64,000 nt of DNA, from NCBI GenBank assembly GCA_003956705.1, contig QZCP01000016.1, positions 18,992 through 82,991 of the forward strand, given 5' to 3'. How positions within the stretch are numbered: the first letter of the stretch is position 1; every line of letters begins with the position of its first letter. This stretch comes from Brevipalpus yothersi. Lineage: Eukaryota > Arthropoda > Arachnida > Trombidiformes > Tenuipalpidae. The notes under the pieces are model-generated. The model saw only the letters and a list, made by a program, of their open reading frames with translations, did not search any database and was not told where the DNA came from. Below, one piece after another: positions 38,101 through 48,168 of this stretch. The position numbers were made by a program, and so were the translations under genes.

Positions 38101-38269
38101 CGAATGCTTGACACAAATGGCGAAGAGCATGAATTCTGAGGCTCTCATACCTGAGCAACCAAGAGTAATAAGATCTTTGAAAGAGATTCTGGGCGATAAG
38201 AAACGATTGGTTCGATCAGCGTGCTCTAAAGCACTCCAAGAATGGCTCCTCTTAACACAACTCGCTTGA
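35101..38269 (+). CDS. MMS19: MMS19, cytosolic Fe-S cluster assembly factor
   Basis: HEAT-repeat adaptor of the CIA targeting complex; it delivers Fe-S clusters to DNA-repair and replication enzymes such as XPD. Exons 35101-35775, 35840-36636, 36693-36787, 36853-36987, 37056-38269 give 971 residues in frame (human about 1030). The N-terminal MMS19 domain shows FGSEFLYGFIQIIEGERDPR-like and EEVFDVISCYFPIAYRP stretches, then IVDKLESEVESAKIDSYDMI and YGVKCLKPFIAPLWTSIR. The C-terminal HEAT region ends QPRVIRSLKEILGDKKRLVR followed by EWLL, matching the human end. The first residue pair of the stretch quoted as FGSEF reads MGSEF here. All introns are about 55-70 bp. Confidence 0.95.
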
Positions 38270-38628
38270 GATATTTGAATTCAGAAAATGTGCCTCGAAC
38301 TAAACAATCAAAATCACTCCACAGATTGGAATATTTTTTTCATCATCTCCAGAGGAGATGGAATTGAGTGGTCGCTGTCGATTCCTAGCTCAAAATTCTC
38401 CTTCGCGAGCTCAACTAAATCTTCTGGCCAATTTCTCCAGAATCTAGGCTTTCAAGTTCATCCAGTCTTTGAATTTTATCTTGAGTTTTCGAACAATATC
38501 CTATTGACCACCTGATCTTTCATCTTCTTTGTTTTCATTAGAATCGATTACTTAAACGCAAATCCGATTCAACACTGCCTCCAGTGTAATTTTTCATCTC
38601 TTACTTGTTCGAAATTTCATAATTTTTT

Positions 38629-38634
38629 AATAAA
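38629..38634 (+). terminator. candidate MMS19 polyadenylation signal AATAAA
   Basis: AATAAA about 360 nt past the MMS19 stop codon, before the end of the convergent TMEM79-like gene. Confidence 0.45.
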
Positions 38635-38897
38635 CAAGAAGCAATACTATCATGATATATCTTGAGCCATGGTTTTGATTAAACCTTTGCACAATACCTA
38701 TTATGAGAAGCGAAGATTTTTTTCATCGATTCGATGAATAAGACTACAATTATAAGCAAGTGAATATCGACTTAAGTCTAGGGCTTGAGTTTCGCATAGG
38801 TCCGAGAAGCGATCAGAAGTAGATAAACACACACCATCGAATGATTTCCAATGCATCCAGATCGGTCATTTCTGATCGAAATTACCTAGAGAAGATT

Positions 38898-39500
38898 TTA
38901 CTTTGGCTTGAGAAAATTCATGGTGAAAAAAGCATAAACATTATACAGGGTGGATATCATGATGGGTAAGAAGCCGATCGAGAATCCAGTGGCTCTGTGC
39001 ATTGGATAACCGAACCAATAGACTATTCGACCAACGAAGAAGAGCATATTCATCAATGGTATAACTCGCAGAAAAAGTGATGAAGAGAGAGTAGTTGTCA
39101 GTGTTAGTTGATTGAAAATTAGTAATATGTACTGTTCGATCGAATTTTGATGAATTTGCTTGAATTTTTGAATAGCACTCTCCTTGAAATCGAGAGGATT
39201 GACAACTCCAGTGATAAATCGTCCATGTATAACGGTTATTGTAGCGAAGAGAAGCCAAAGCAGATTAAGAGCTTGAAATTTGAAAACAAATTCTAATCTC
39301 TTCGGATAAATCATCAATAGTTTCTCATTGAAATCACCTGCCAAGTCGATCTTACCACTCAGGATGAAGAAGCTAAATGAGACCAAGATGATCATAGCCA
39401 AGGCAGTCTGGATAACCATTTGCTTGACAAAACTCAATCGGTCAAATTTGACGAATCCATTTTTCGGATCAAAAGAGGGTGAAATTTCTGATGAAATCAT
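38898..39500 (-). CDS. TMEM79-like MAPEG-domain membrane protein (copy 1)
   Basis: Intronless frame of 200 residues from the first ATG (MISSEISPSFDPKNGF). It has four hydrophobic segments in the MAPEG/TMEM79 layout. The signature of this group is visible: QNSIEQYILLIFNQLTL, RVIPLMNMLFFVGRIVYWFG and the YPMHRATGFSIGFLP loop before the last helix. MAPEG proteins include glutathione-dependent membrane enzymes, but TMEM79 relatives lack a proven enzymatic role, so I assign no reaction. A clear paralogue lies 1.2 kb upstream on the same strand. Confidence 0.75.
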   Translation of the reverse strand: MISSEISPSFDPKNGFVKFDRLSFVKQMVIQTALAMIILVSFSFFILSGKIDLAGDFNEKLLMIYPKRLEFVFKFQALNLLWLLFATITVIHGRFITGVVNPLDFKESAIQKFKQIHQNSIEQYILLIFNQLTLTTTLSSSLFLRVIPLMNMLFFVGRIVYWFGYPMHRATGFSIGFLPIMISTLYNVYAFFTMNFLKPK

Positions 39501-39607
39501 TTTCACTAGGCTCAAAATGAAATTTTTAATGGCGATCAAGGAAACTCTTTTCTAGACTTTGATTTGATGATCGTGAGCGGTGATAGAGAGGTAAGAAAAA
39601 GCTGTTC

Positions 39608-39880
39608 ATGCAAAAGTCTTTACCTCAGCATCGGAAAACTTTTCTAGATGAATCAATAGATCTCAACCAAGAATTAGGTAGGATTATCGATCATGGATTC
39701 AAGGTAGTCAATTCATTGATCGGTGTCGAAAATAAAGTGAACTTTCGTGACGATACCGAGAACTTCGAATCGATTCCTGTGAGTACATGTGTTCGATCCC
39801 GAGGAAACATTCGTGGTCTAGATGCGAAAATTGACGAGAAACACTTGGAAACGCGAAAATATTCTCTCGATTTGGTGTAA
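39608..39880 (+). CDS. hypothetical 90-residue protein
   Basis: Uninterrupted ATG-to-TAA frame, head-to-head with TMEM79-like copy 1 (107 bp between start codons). The protein is charged, with no membrane segment or signal peptide, for example SLIGVENKVNFRDDTENFES. Codon use is mixed and resembles real genes here more than random AT-rich frames do, but I recognise no family. It could be a small gene, an exon, or chance. Confidence 0.25.
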   Translation: MQKSLPQHRKTFLDESIDLNQELGRIIDHGFKVVNSLIGVENKVNFRDDTENFESIPVSTCVRSRGNIRGLDAKIDEKHLETRKYSLDLV

Positions 39881-40656
39881 CCGAATCAAACGCTTTGAGG
39901 TGAGAAACAATCTCTCTTTATTATAGTCAGACATAAGATTATATCGTTTCTCTATGTAAAAATTTTACAAAATACTTGATTTGTACTAGGAAACGGTATG
40001 AGAATGAGTTTTTCAGGATGAATCCGTAAAACATCAATTTGCGGTGGCGGCCATGAGAGAATTTAGGTAATCTGTGTGGAAGGAATATGATTCGAGACAG
40101 AATTCTAATTCTTAGTTAAGTTGTGCAAGTTTAAGCTAAGTTCATCGATTTGGAAAAGGTTTTCAGATTCATTAGAGTATTCACTTGGGGAGGAAGCTGT
40201 GCAGTAATTTGACACAATCATTTGATGATCATGAAAGTTAGACTTGGCAACTTTTGGGAATTGATTTCGATTATCTTAGAAGTTGTAGCATGAATTCGAT
40301 GAAGTGTTTGGTATGAAGTGGAGTGAAGTAGTATGAATATGAATGAGTATGAATGAGTATGGATGACAAGGATAGTGATCTAATCTTGAGGCTTCATGCT
40401 TTGAGAGGGTCGATAAAAATTTTTGGAGACTGGGGAGCAAAGAACGAATTTTGTAAGATAAGAGCTCGCCCTCTATTGGTCTTGTGATGGTTCCTATTTT
40501 TTGAGCGGGCTCAAGAACCCTTGATGGAAGACACCAATAGCTCCTGATCGATCTCTTTAGGCCTCGTTCTAGGGTGTTAATCGATGTATTTACATGAGTA
40601 AAATCTTTTTTCATGATATGATTAAGATAGTTGTTGTAGATAAGAAAGGGTCAAGA
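39881..40656. other. intergenic region between TMEM79-like paralogues
   Basis: No supported gene. The right part is presumably the 3' UTR of TMEM79-like copy 2. A short GAATGAGTAT direct repeat lies near 40340. Confidence 0.4.
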
Positions 40657-41328
40657 TTAAATGGGAACACCAAGGAATCTGAAGAAACTTAGCAAGTTAT
40701 ATCCTGTCTGTGCGATATTTGTGAATGAATTGATGAGGAATCCAGAAGTTCGATATTTCGGATAGCCAAGCCAGAAGAGCACACGACCAGTGATGAAGAG
40801 AACATTGGTCATGGGTATCACGCGAATCAGGAGATCAGGAGCCAAGTTGGTGATCAAAATGAATTGATTGGCAAGATGGAGAATAAATTGCTCCAATGAG
40901 TTTTGAAGGACTTGTTTTTGGGCAGCGATAGCGTGCTCATTTCCATCCAAAGGATTAAGAGCACCAGTAGCAAGTCTTCGGAAAGCCGTCAAAGTGATCA
41001 TCAATAAAAGCCAAAAGACATTAAGTGTCTGGAATCTTAGCACAAATTCAAGCTTGTTTGGCCAAGAACCGAGAGCGTTCGCTGTTGTCTTCCCATGCAA
41101 TGTAACCTTGCCAGAGAGGAAAAGATAGCCGATAGAAGCGAACAGCACAATACCAACCGCAAAGCCAATGGTAGCAATCTGAGAGAAGGTTAATTTGGTG
41201 GTTGGATCAACTCGACTCAAAAATTTGGCTGTTGCCGATGAGCGCTTATAATCACTCGGACTTTTTGATGATGGCGTTTTAGGAGTACCCATATCGCTTT
41301 TCAATTGATTACGAGTAACTGGTGGCAT
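40657..41328 (-). CDS. TMEM79-like MAPEG-domain membrane protein (copy 2)
   Basis: Intronless frame of 223 residues from the first ATG (MPPVTRNQLKSDMGTPKTPS). Compared with copy 1 it has a longer Ser/Thr/Lys-rich cytosolic N-terminus. The membrane part aligns along its length with copy 1: RFQTLNVFWLLLMITLTAF, LNPLDGNEHAIAAQKQVLQN, QNSLEQFILHLANQFIL, RVIPMTNVLFITGRVLFWLG, YPKYRTSGFLINSF. Four membrane segments are predicted by eye. The shared NPLD, NS-EQ and GYP-R-GF motifs point to a tandem duplication. Function unassigned. Its start is 578 bp from the divergent small-protein gene at 41.9 kb. Confidence 0.78.
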   Translation of the reverse strand: MPPVTRNQLKSDMGTPKTPSSKSPSDYKRSSATAKFLSRVDPTTKLTFSQIATIGFAVGIVLFASIGYLFLSGKVTLHGKTTANALGSWPNKLEFVLRFQTLNVFWLLLMITLTAFRRLATGALNPLDGNEHAIAAQKQVLQNSLEQFILHLANQFILITNLAPDLLIRVIPMTNVLFITGRVLFWLGYPKYRTSGFLINSFTNIAQTGYNLLSFFRFLGVPI

Positions 41329-41906
41329 CACAAGTAGAAAAAACAATTACAATCAAAACACAAATTAAATGTGACGACAATCAATCGGTACCCACTGCAC
41401 GATGAAATCGCAAAAAAATGGACAATCAATTAATAGCCAATATTCAAATCCAATTGCAATTGCAAATGATAATGATGGTCAACAGAGAAATGATCAGTTC
41501 AGCAGAATGAATGAAGACCAAAAATTCAAATAATTTTCTCACTTTTTCAACGGTTACACAAACCAAGTTACACAATGGCTCAGATGTCGCTACTATCGCT
41601 CTTTGTTTGATCTGCGCAGACAGTAGCGCCACTAGAGGTGTTGACACTTGAGCCTTTACTAACAAGTACACAGCACTAAAAAGTTGTGAGTTAGATCATT
41701 TTTTGAAAAAATCTTTCTTCGTTTAAATACATTCATCATCATCATCATCATTGTGAGTTGACTTTTTTTTGGTTAGTTTCTTATTAGATCTCGAGAGTGG
41801 TTGCGAGAAAAGGATTTGATTGGATGTGAAATTGTTAGTGTTGCTGTGGTGTGGTGGATGAGTTGAACGTAAAATTTTCAGGAAAAAGTAGTGAATCTTA
41901 TTCGGT
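41329..41906. promoter_or_regulatory. divergent promoter region, TMEM79-like copy 2 (-) / small protein A1 (+)
   Basis: 578 bp between start codons. A locally GC-richer patch (about 41584-41645) with CTGCGCAGACAGTAGCGCC stands out from the AT-rich surroundings and is a reasonable core-promoter candidate. Confidence 0.35.
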
Positions 41907-42344
41907 ATGAGCGAAAAACCGAGCGGTAAAGTTGGCTCGACCAGCGATCGGCCTGGAAGATCGTCAAAGATTGCCACTACTGGTGAGAAAGAATCAATTG
42001 GTCAGGAACATTCATCCAAAGATTTGACCCACAAGAAAGCTAATTCTTTCCAAGATGTTGATGGTGAGTGGTGATGGAGTTTGGAAACTTTAACTTTGTT
42101 AAACTTATCTTGTTTTTCTTTCCTTCTACTTATCTTAGGACCTCTTGTTTTTAACCCGAAAGCCACTCGAAAAGCTGAACTTTTGGGTGAATGTTGGGCT
42201 GCTGGAGCGAAAAAAGGTTCCCATGCTTTGAGAGTTGGTAAAAATGAATCAATCGATGATCTTGAGGATTCAAATAGTTCTCATCATCGTCTTCAACGAT
42301 GCTTTCTCGCTGCATTGGCAAATAACAGTGACAAGAAGCAATGA
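41907..42344 (+). CDS. small unknown protein, founder-like member of a local three-gene family
   Basis: Two exons, 41907-42063 and 42139-42344, with a 75-bp phase-1 intron, giving 120 residues. The N-terminal half is hydrophilic, Ser/Lys-rich and likely disordered. The C-terminal half holds the family signature AELLGECWAAGAKKGSHALRVG, then IDDLEDSNSSHHRLQRCFLA and a charged end (NNSDKKQ). No signal peptide or membrane segment. I do not recognise the family. Two relatives occur at 55.7 and 56.6 kb. This copy is the least similar of the three and stands alone, so it may be the founder. Confidence 0.7.
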
Positions 42345-43265
42345 TTCTTTTAAATAATAATATTAATTGTAATAATAATAATTTTAACACTCAGAAAGTG
42401 ATTACAATACTGGACTCAAAATTCACTGTCAGTAATCATTCGAAAGGGTATCTTAAATGATTAAACTTTTCTTCACTTCTAATGAGAGGAAAACGAATAT
42501 CTAACAATTTGATTCAGGTTTCAGGGGGAATGTTTCACATAAACTTTTCAACTATAGAGATTAGATAATCGACAGTGAAAATTATGGCTCATTGATTCTA
42601 CTCTTAAGTGATCAAAAAATGATATGGGAGATGGAAAAAAGTTATTTTACAAATTCACTAATCACGAATCCATCCCGCTGGTCATTTGCGAGCTGCATTA
42701 TAGTAGATTTGATGCTTTGATATCTTCTATTCGACTTTTTCGGAAAGTGAATATTCGGCAGCTTGATGAATATGGTAAGGAATATTCTTTTCAAAACAGG
42801 TCTTTCAAGAATTTAAATTGCAGTTTATTATTGCTGACCTACTCTAGAATGCTTAAGAATTTTCCAAGGAAATTCCATCAGAAAATAGAGTTTCGATGAG
42901 AGTATATCCCCTGGATAATGGAATGACTCTTTGATGAATTCAGTCGATGTTGGCTTAAAATTTTTTTTTTGCAACGAAAACCTGGAATGATCAGAGAATT
43001 CATAGCTATCGAACTAATAATTTGCACAACCTCTTTGGTAAAAACAATTGCACACCACGAAAGAGGAAAAATTAAATCATTACAACACAATATCTCTTCA
43101 AACAGATTTTGCCCCCGACAAGTTTTCCTGCAACCCCAAGTCCTGTAGCCTTAGAACTGGCCTTCTAATACTTTTCTGGTACCTCGATCGTTGGGAAAGA
43201 TTGTTTCACAGTTTTCAATTATTATGTATCTGGAAACAAGAAGCTCATGGAATTTGCGCTACACC
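42345..43265. other. intergenic region, convergent 3' ends
   Basis: Lies between the 3' ends of the small-protein gene (+) and synaptophysin (-). A 91-codon frame (42624-42899, +) exists but resembles no known protein and I do not call it. Confidence 0.4.
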
Positions 43266-44468
43266 CTAGTAAGCCCCCTGAGTGTACTGTTGTGGTTGAG
43301 GAGGAACTGGTGGCTGTTGTGCATTTGGATATTGAGGTCTAGCTTGCTGTCCGATAGGTTCACCATAACCACCGAATGAGGTTTGCTGAGGGACTGATCC
43401 TGGTGGCATCATTACCGGTGCTTGCTTGGTGTGGAAATGAGTCTCTTTGAAAACAAACCACAAACTTGCACCCCAAACGAAGCAATTTGTGAAACCAAAA
43501 ATCTGGGATCAAAGATAGAGTGAAAGTTTCCAATTAAAATCGCAATACATTGATAAGTTATTTTTATCGAGTATCCATGGGCTATTCATGATAATGAATA
43601 GCTCCAACAGAACATGAGCTAAATGAAGAGAGAGAATAAGTGGAGTACTCAAGTTTCAGCACAATACGACGATGATAATGAGTATCGATAGAGATAAGAT
43701 TGTCGACTCGAGGTTTTTTTTTGAGTGAAAAACTTACAAGAGATATGTTGAGACTAGACCAATTGGCAACCTTGTTAGATTCACACATATCTTTCTCTTT
43801 ACACACGGGAATATATTGTCGAAGGTAGACAGGATTTGTGTAATACTTCAAATCGGAGACACCGGCAGCCCAGGCACACGAGCCAGCGAACCAGAAAATG
43901 GTGAATATACCAGTCACAATCAGATCAATTACGGGTATCAATGGGTTGGTACTATATACAGCGGCTGATAATACATAAAAGGCTAGAGCACCAACACAAT
44001 ACATCATGCACAAAACACCAGTAGTGACGAAAAATTTTGCACTCGATGAAAAATCCATGGGAAATGTTTTGGAAAGTTCAATATCAGAATCCGAACAATT
44101 GCTGATATACTTAAATTCTGTCTCATCAAGCTTGAATGGATATTCAATAGGATATTCAAACGTATGCGTTTTGGGCTCATTGGCTTTCTCCTTTTCTGGA
44201 CAATAAATATTGAGTGCTGAAAATCCACTGTATCCACAAGTGGTGGCAAACGCACAAATCGCCAAAACCTTTTAAGAGCAAGAAAGAGGAAGAAAAAACG
44301 ATTAGAGGCGTGAAAAAAGGGTGTAAAATGATAAACTCAATCGAATACTTCGCTCACCGGCAGGATGCTAGATAAGGAAACTCATAATGCACATCATATA
44401 CTTACTAATTGAACAACTCGAATAAATCCTCGAGGCTCTTTAATTATAACATTAATATTGAGATCCAT
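43266..44468 (-). CDS. Syp: synaptophysin-family synaptic vesicle protein
   Basis: Four-transmembrane MARVEL-domain protein of secretory or synaptic vesicles, which binds synaptobrevin in vertebrates. Three exons (44468-44406, 44268-43738, 43502-43266) code for 276 residues. The N-terminal cytosolic segment KEPRGFIRVVQL matches the synaptophysin start (KEPLGFVKVLQW). Loop 1 has the paired cysteines and FEYPIEYPFKLDE. TM2 is preceded by SSSAKFFVTTGVL. TM3 is followed by GSCAWAAGVSDLKYYT. TM4 continues into NCFVWGASLWFVFKETHFH. The C-tail is rich in Pro, Gln, Gly and Tyr (QQPPVPPQPQQY), shorter than the vertebrate repeats. The loop patterns favour synaptophysin over synaptogyrin. Confidence 0.94.
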
Positions 44469-45117
44469 GTTTTGATAGGAAATGGTGGGTGAGATAAACT
44501 GGGAAATGTGACTATTTACCAATGAGAGAGACTTAATTTACATTAATGGCGAAAAATTTTCACGAGAAGAAATCAGACGAGAATCTTATCTCACAATGAT
44601 GGTTGTGATGGAACGAAAAATGGCAAATTTTCTATCCAAAATTCTTTTCAATAATTTTAATGAGATGTATTCACTGTGATGAAGTTGGCGAGCTTTAACT
44701 AGACTGATTCGTTGAATGATCAAGCGGTATTCGAATTTCACACATCAAACAGTCCAAACAAAAATCATTCAATCACTACCAATTCAATCACCACCGAAGA
44801 TATTCTCGATTAAAGCATTCTTTCAATGGCCGTTGAACTCACACACATATAGAACTTTAAAAATTGCTCCCATAAAATCATTTAACTACGGATACACACT
44901 GGATAGTAGTGGAACGGAAAAAAATACTTTATTATTATTATTTAGGATGACCTAGAGAATGGATGAGTCGATTGGAAGAAGAGAGAGAAAAAAAATATTT
45001 CCCATCAATGCTCTGATTTCATATCGTAAACGGATAGAGAGCATGATCTAGACTCTTTACTTTTCTCTCTCTTCTTCTCTTCTCTGTTTTCTCTTTCACA
45101 GTCGATCACATAGAAAG

Positions 45118-45128
<11 letters not shown>

Positions 45129-45166
<38 letters not shown>
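45129..45166. repeat. (GA)n microsatellite
   Basis: GA dinucleotide run ending in a G-run (GGGGGGG). Confidence 0.95.
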
Positions 45167-45171
<5 letters not shown>

Positions 45172-45825
45172 TGAATACGAATAATCAATACCTTTTCATA
45201 CGTAGTCTTCTGAAACTGAACATGATCATGACTTCATGAGTTGCAAAAACAAGACCTTGTGTTTCGAGCATGTTGTAATCGATCAACAGATCGGACTAAA
45301 TGTAAATCAATGGCCAGAAGAGGAGAGAGATTCTTAGGTTCTAATTGCTGCAATTTCGATTGATATTGATACGGAAGATGATGCAGTCGCATGAATCATT
45401 CTCGATTGAATTTATTGGACAATACCATTCTTGAAAATAACAGGTTACAATTGGCGAGTGCATTTGTTTTTTGCATTGAGACAATGAATGCCCTAAGAAT
45501 TTGATAAATTTATTTTCACTTTGAGAAAATTCCCATCAAATGTGAAGCTAAGGAATGACCAAAAGCAAGTGTCTTCCAGCTCATTTCGTACGAAAGTGCC
45601 AACGGATAGAGAAAATTAGTTTTTTCCTTTCTCTCTCTCTCTCTTTCTCTTGTGGGTTGCTTTTCGGTTGACCCATAACATGTGCGAGTTCCACTTTCTC
45701 TATTTTTTTCCACCATAGAGTTTCAGGGAATATTTTCCTCTCTTCTCTCTGTATCAGCTTCTTCCTCCCTCTTCATCCACCTCCACACATAGCCTCTCAT
45801 ATAGCGAACATTCTTCACATAGCTG

Positions 45826-45905
45826 TGGGCGGGAGACGCCCAGTCCGGTTGGGTGCATGCGCACTTGAAAGTAACGGGAAAGTCTGGTGTCAAGATGGCG
45901 TATAA
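45826..45905 (+). promoter_or_regulatory. candidate ERCC8 promoter patch with YY1-like and NRF1-like motifs
   Basis: GC-rich island in AT-rich DNA: GTGGGCGGGAGACGCCCAGT, then GCATGCGCAC (NRF1-like half site) and TCAAGATGGCG (YY1/Pho-like, often seen at transcription starts). It is about 600 bp before the ERCC8 start codon, so a leader intron or long 5' UTR would be needed. Inferred from motifs only. Confidence 0.35.
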
Positions 45906-46513
45906 GCTAATACGCTTACCATTATAGTCAATGGCGATGGTGTAAAAATAATTTGTATTTATATTATAAATTGATTATATATTGCTAATTGTGTGTCCAG
46001 GCTAGTATTCTTTATATCATAATTGATATACTATTCTGTTGATGATCTCTTTATTTATCATCATGTTTACCAAACCATCAAAGGTGCTGCGAAATGGTTC
46101 ATGTTTAAATTCATATCACAGCCACCTTTGTATGTCTTGGTGTCTTGGTTCAATCAACTTTGTATTTTTTCTCTCACCTTTTTTTTCACTCTCTCTCTCT
46201 TTTATTGGAAGATTGATTACACATTGACTTGTAATTTTTCCTTTTTGCAATTTTTGCAATTATCGTGTGAATGTTTTGCGAGAAGTGATGGGAAAAAAAT
46301 GTTTTGCGATCATCACTAAAGTTTTGCAACTTCGCGCTCTTACTTGGTCTCACCTCTTGTTTTTGAATCACTTTTCCACTTCACATCAGTGTCAATGAAC
46401 ATGCATTTACTGTCTCTCTCTGTCTCTGTTTTCTTTTTCAGTTTTATCTTGTGATTTGTTAACATTCCTGCTCTCAATGGTGTGAGAATAAGAGAAAGAT
46501 TGAGATTGAGAGT

Positions 46514-47698
46514 ATGGAGGGAAGAATAGAGTCAAATGGTTCACTTTGGAAAAGAGAATGTGGCTTGATGCAAGTGTCTCATGCTAAAAGATTGTCCCTT
46601 GATCAGGCTTACAAGTCACCAGACTTTGAGCCTATCCAAGAGATCACCGTTTATGGTACAATAAATCATATAGACATAGATTTTTCCCACAAGTTTGCGG
46701 TTACTTGTGATTGTGAAGGAACTGCAGCAATATATGGGTTCAAAGATTCCAGGGGAAAGCTTGAGTTGATTGCGAAACATCGATTTGTGCCCTCAACTTT
46801 ACATAAGTGTCAATGGTATCCTTCCGATGATGGTATGATCAGTTTGACATACTCCAACAAAGTGATTCTAGTTGATACCGCATCGCTTAGGTCAATTGAT
46901 AGCTATGATTTTGGTGATAAAAAAATTTACGGTACTGATTGGAATAGAAACAATCCACGCATAATAGCTGTTGGAACTTCTTCATCTTCAATGCGTTTTA
47001 TTGATATTAGATCTGGAAGTAATTTGCAACAGATTACGGTCGAATCTCGTATAGGATCAAGTAATCATAATGTATCTCGAGTTCTCTGGTCACCAATTGA
47101 CGATGAATGCATTTTTGCGGGTGATTCTTCTGGCTATATACATGTATTCGATATTCGTAAGCCAAGAAAAAGTTTACAAACGGTTGTCTGTGAAGATACA
47201 CTGTGTGAGCCTGTTGTTTCACTTTCTTTTACCTGTGATAGTGCCAATCTTGTATCTGCTCATGGTTTGAGTAATCGTTTAACTCAATGGACATTCCGTA
47301 ACAAAAACTTGGTCAATACGAATATACATTACGCTTTTCCTTACGTTAGACCAAGTAAAAATAAACTTGCAGTATCAAATATTGCATCATCTTTCCTAAA
47401 GTGTCAGCTTTACCTCACCGAAACAATGGTTTTCAAACCGATTCCTCAAGGTGTTGCTGGTGTGAAAGGAGAAGTTTGTATTTATGATCTAAAGAATGGG
47501 GAACGTCTCAGGTGTCTCAATCCTCCGGTCTGGAATCCCGAAAATTGTTTAAATGTTAATTGTGTCACTGGTTTTCATCACGACTATCCAATAGTTGTGA
47601 CTGGCAGTAAGCGTTTTATACGAGTGTGGGGACTGAATCCTAAGGATGACAAAAGTGTAGCTGCTAACAAGTTGTACGACGATGATTGGAGTGATTGA
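46514..47698 (+). CDS. ERCC8: DNA excision repair protein ERCC-8 / Cockayne syndrome A (WD40)
   Basis: WD40 beta-propeller that joins DDB1-CUL4 to form the CSA ubiquitin ligase for transcription-coupled repair. Intronless frame of 394 residues (human 396). It aligns end to end by eye: the region around residues 95-105 (QWYPSDDGM, human QWYPHDTGMF), GTDWNRNNPRIIAVGTSSSS, VLWSPIDDECIFAGDSSGYI, LTQWTFRNKNLVNTN, VAGVKGEVCIYDLKNGERLR, and an acidic C-terminus LYDDDWSD like human EDAWSSSDEE. WD-type repeats are degenerate, as usual for CSA. Lack of introns is unusual among the longer genes here and could mean an old retroposed copy, but nothing looks broken. Confidence 0.85.
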   Translation: MEGRIESNGSLWKRECGLMQVSHAKRLSLDQAYKSPDFEPIQEITVYGTINHIDIDFSHKFAVTCDCEGTAAIYGFKDSRGKLELIAKHRFVPSTLHKCQWYPSDDGMISLTYSNKVILVDTASLRSIDSYDFGDKKIYGTDWNRNNPRIIAVGTSSSSMRFIDIRSGSNLQQITVESRIGSSNHNVSRVLWSPIDDECIFAGDSSGYIHVFDIRKPRKSLQTVVCEDTLCEPVVSLSFTCDSANLVSAHGLSNRLTQWTFRNKNLVNTNIHYAFPYVRPSKNKLAVSNIASSFLKCQLYLTETMVFKPIPQGVAGVKGEVCIYDLKNGERLRCLNPPVWNPENCLNVNCVTGFHHDYPIVVTGSKRFIRVWGLNPKDDKSVAANKLYDDDWSD

Positions 47699-47928
47699 AA
47701 AAGTTATTATTATTCACAAATTATCAATATGTACCCAATGTACAAAGTGTTCAATGGCTTTAGCTGTATAGATGATGGTTGATGAGTAAAAGAGTGAGGA
47801 GATTTTTCATAAATTTTATAAATCTCAATCGCAAGATCACAATTCACATGGATTGTTAAACATTGATTGGTGAGCATTTCAATCAATTTGATCATAAGAC
47901 AATTGTCTTCAAAAAGAATGAACAGCTT

Positions 47929-47934
47929 AATAAA
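47929..47934 (+). terminator. candidate ERCC8 polyadenylation signal AATAAA
   Basis: AATAAA about 230 nt past the ERCC8 stop codon, before the end of the convergent ZDHHC gene. Confidence 0.4.
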
Positions 47935-48168
47935 ATTATAAAATGAGCGATTCACCTTGACCTCTTTGTGTTAGCTGCTCTTTATATATAAGGAGAATTC
48001 GGGAGAATGATAAAAAAAATTCGAAAAAAAAGATTAGAACGAACACATAGAAATTAGACTTAATTGGCCAATACAGTATGAGAATGATTAATCTCAATCA
48101 AAACGTGAGAGAGAGAGCTTGAGTGGCAGAATTTTTTTCCGTAAAAAAGATTCCTAGCCGATGTTCAC

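Larger units (their letters stand above)
44469..46513. other. intergenic region between synaptophysin (-) and ERCC8 (+)
   Basis: About 2 kb between divergent start codons. It contains a (GA)n tract near 45.13-45.17 kb and a GC-richer patch at 45.83-45.90 kb. No coding gene is supported. Confidence 0.45.

Noticed and set aside
42624..42899. 91-codon frame on the + strand between the small-protein gene and synaptophysin
   Set aside because: No recognisable motif, no promoter or partner exon, and it falls where two 3' UTRs should converge.
44716..44955. 79-codon frame upstream of synaptophysin
   Set aside because: Sits in the promoter or leader region, biased toward Ile/Lys/Thr like random AT-rich DNA.
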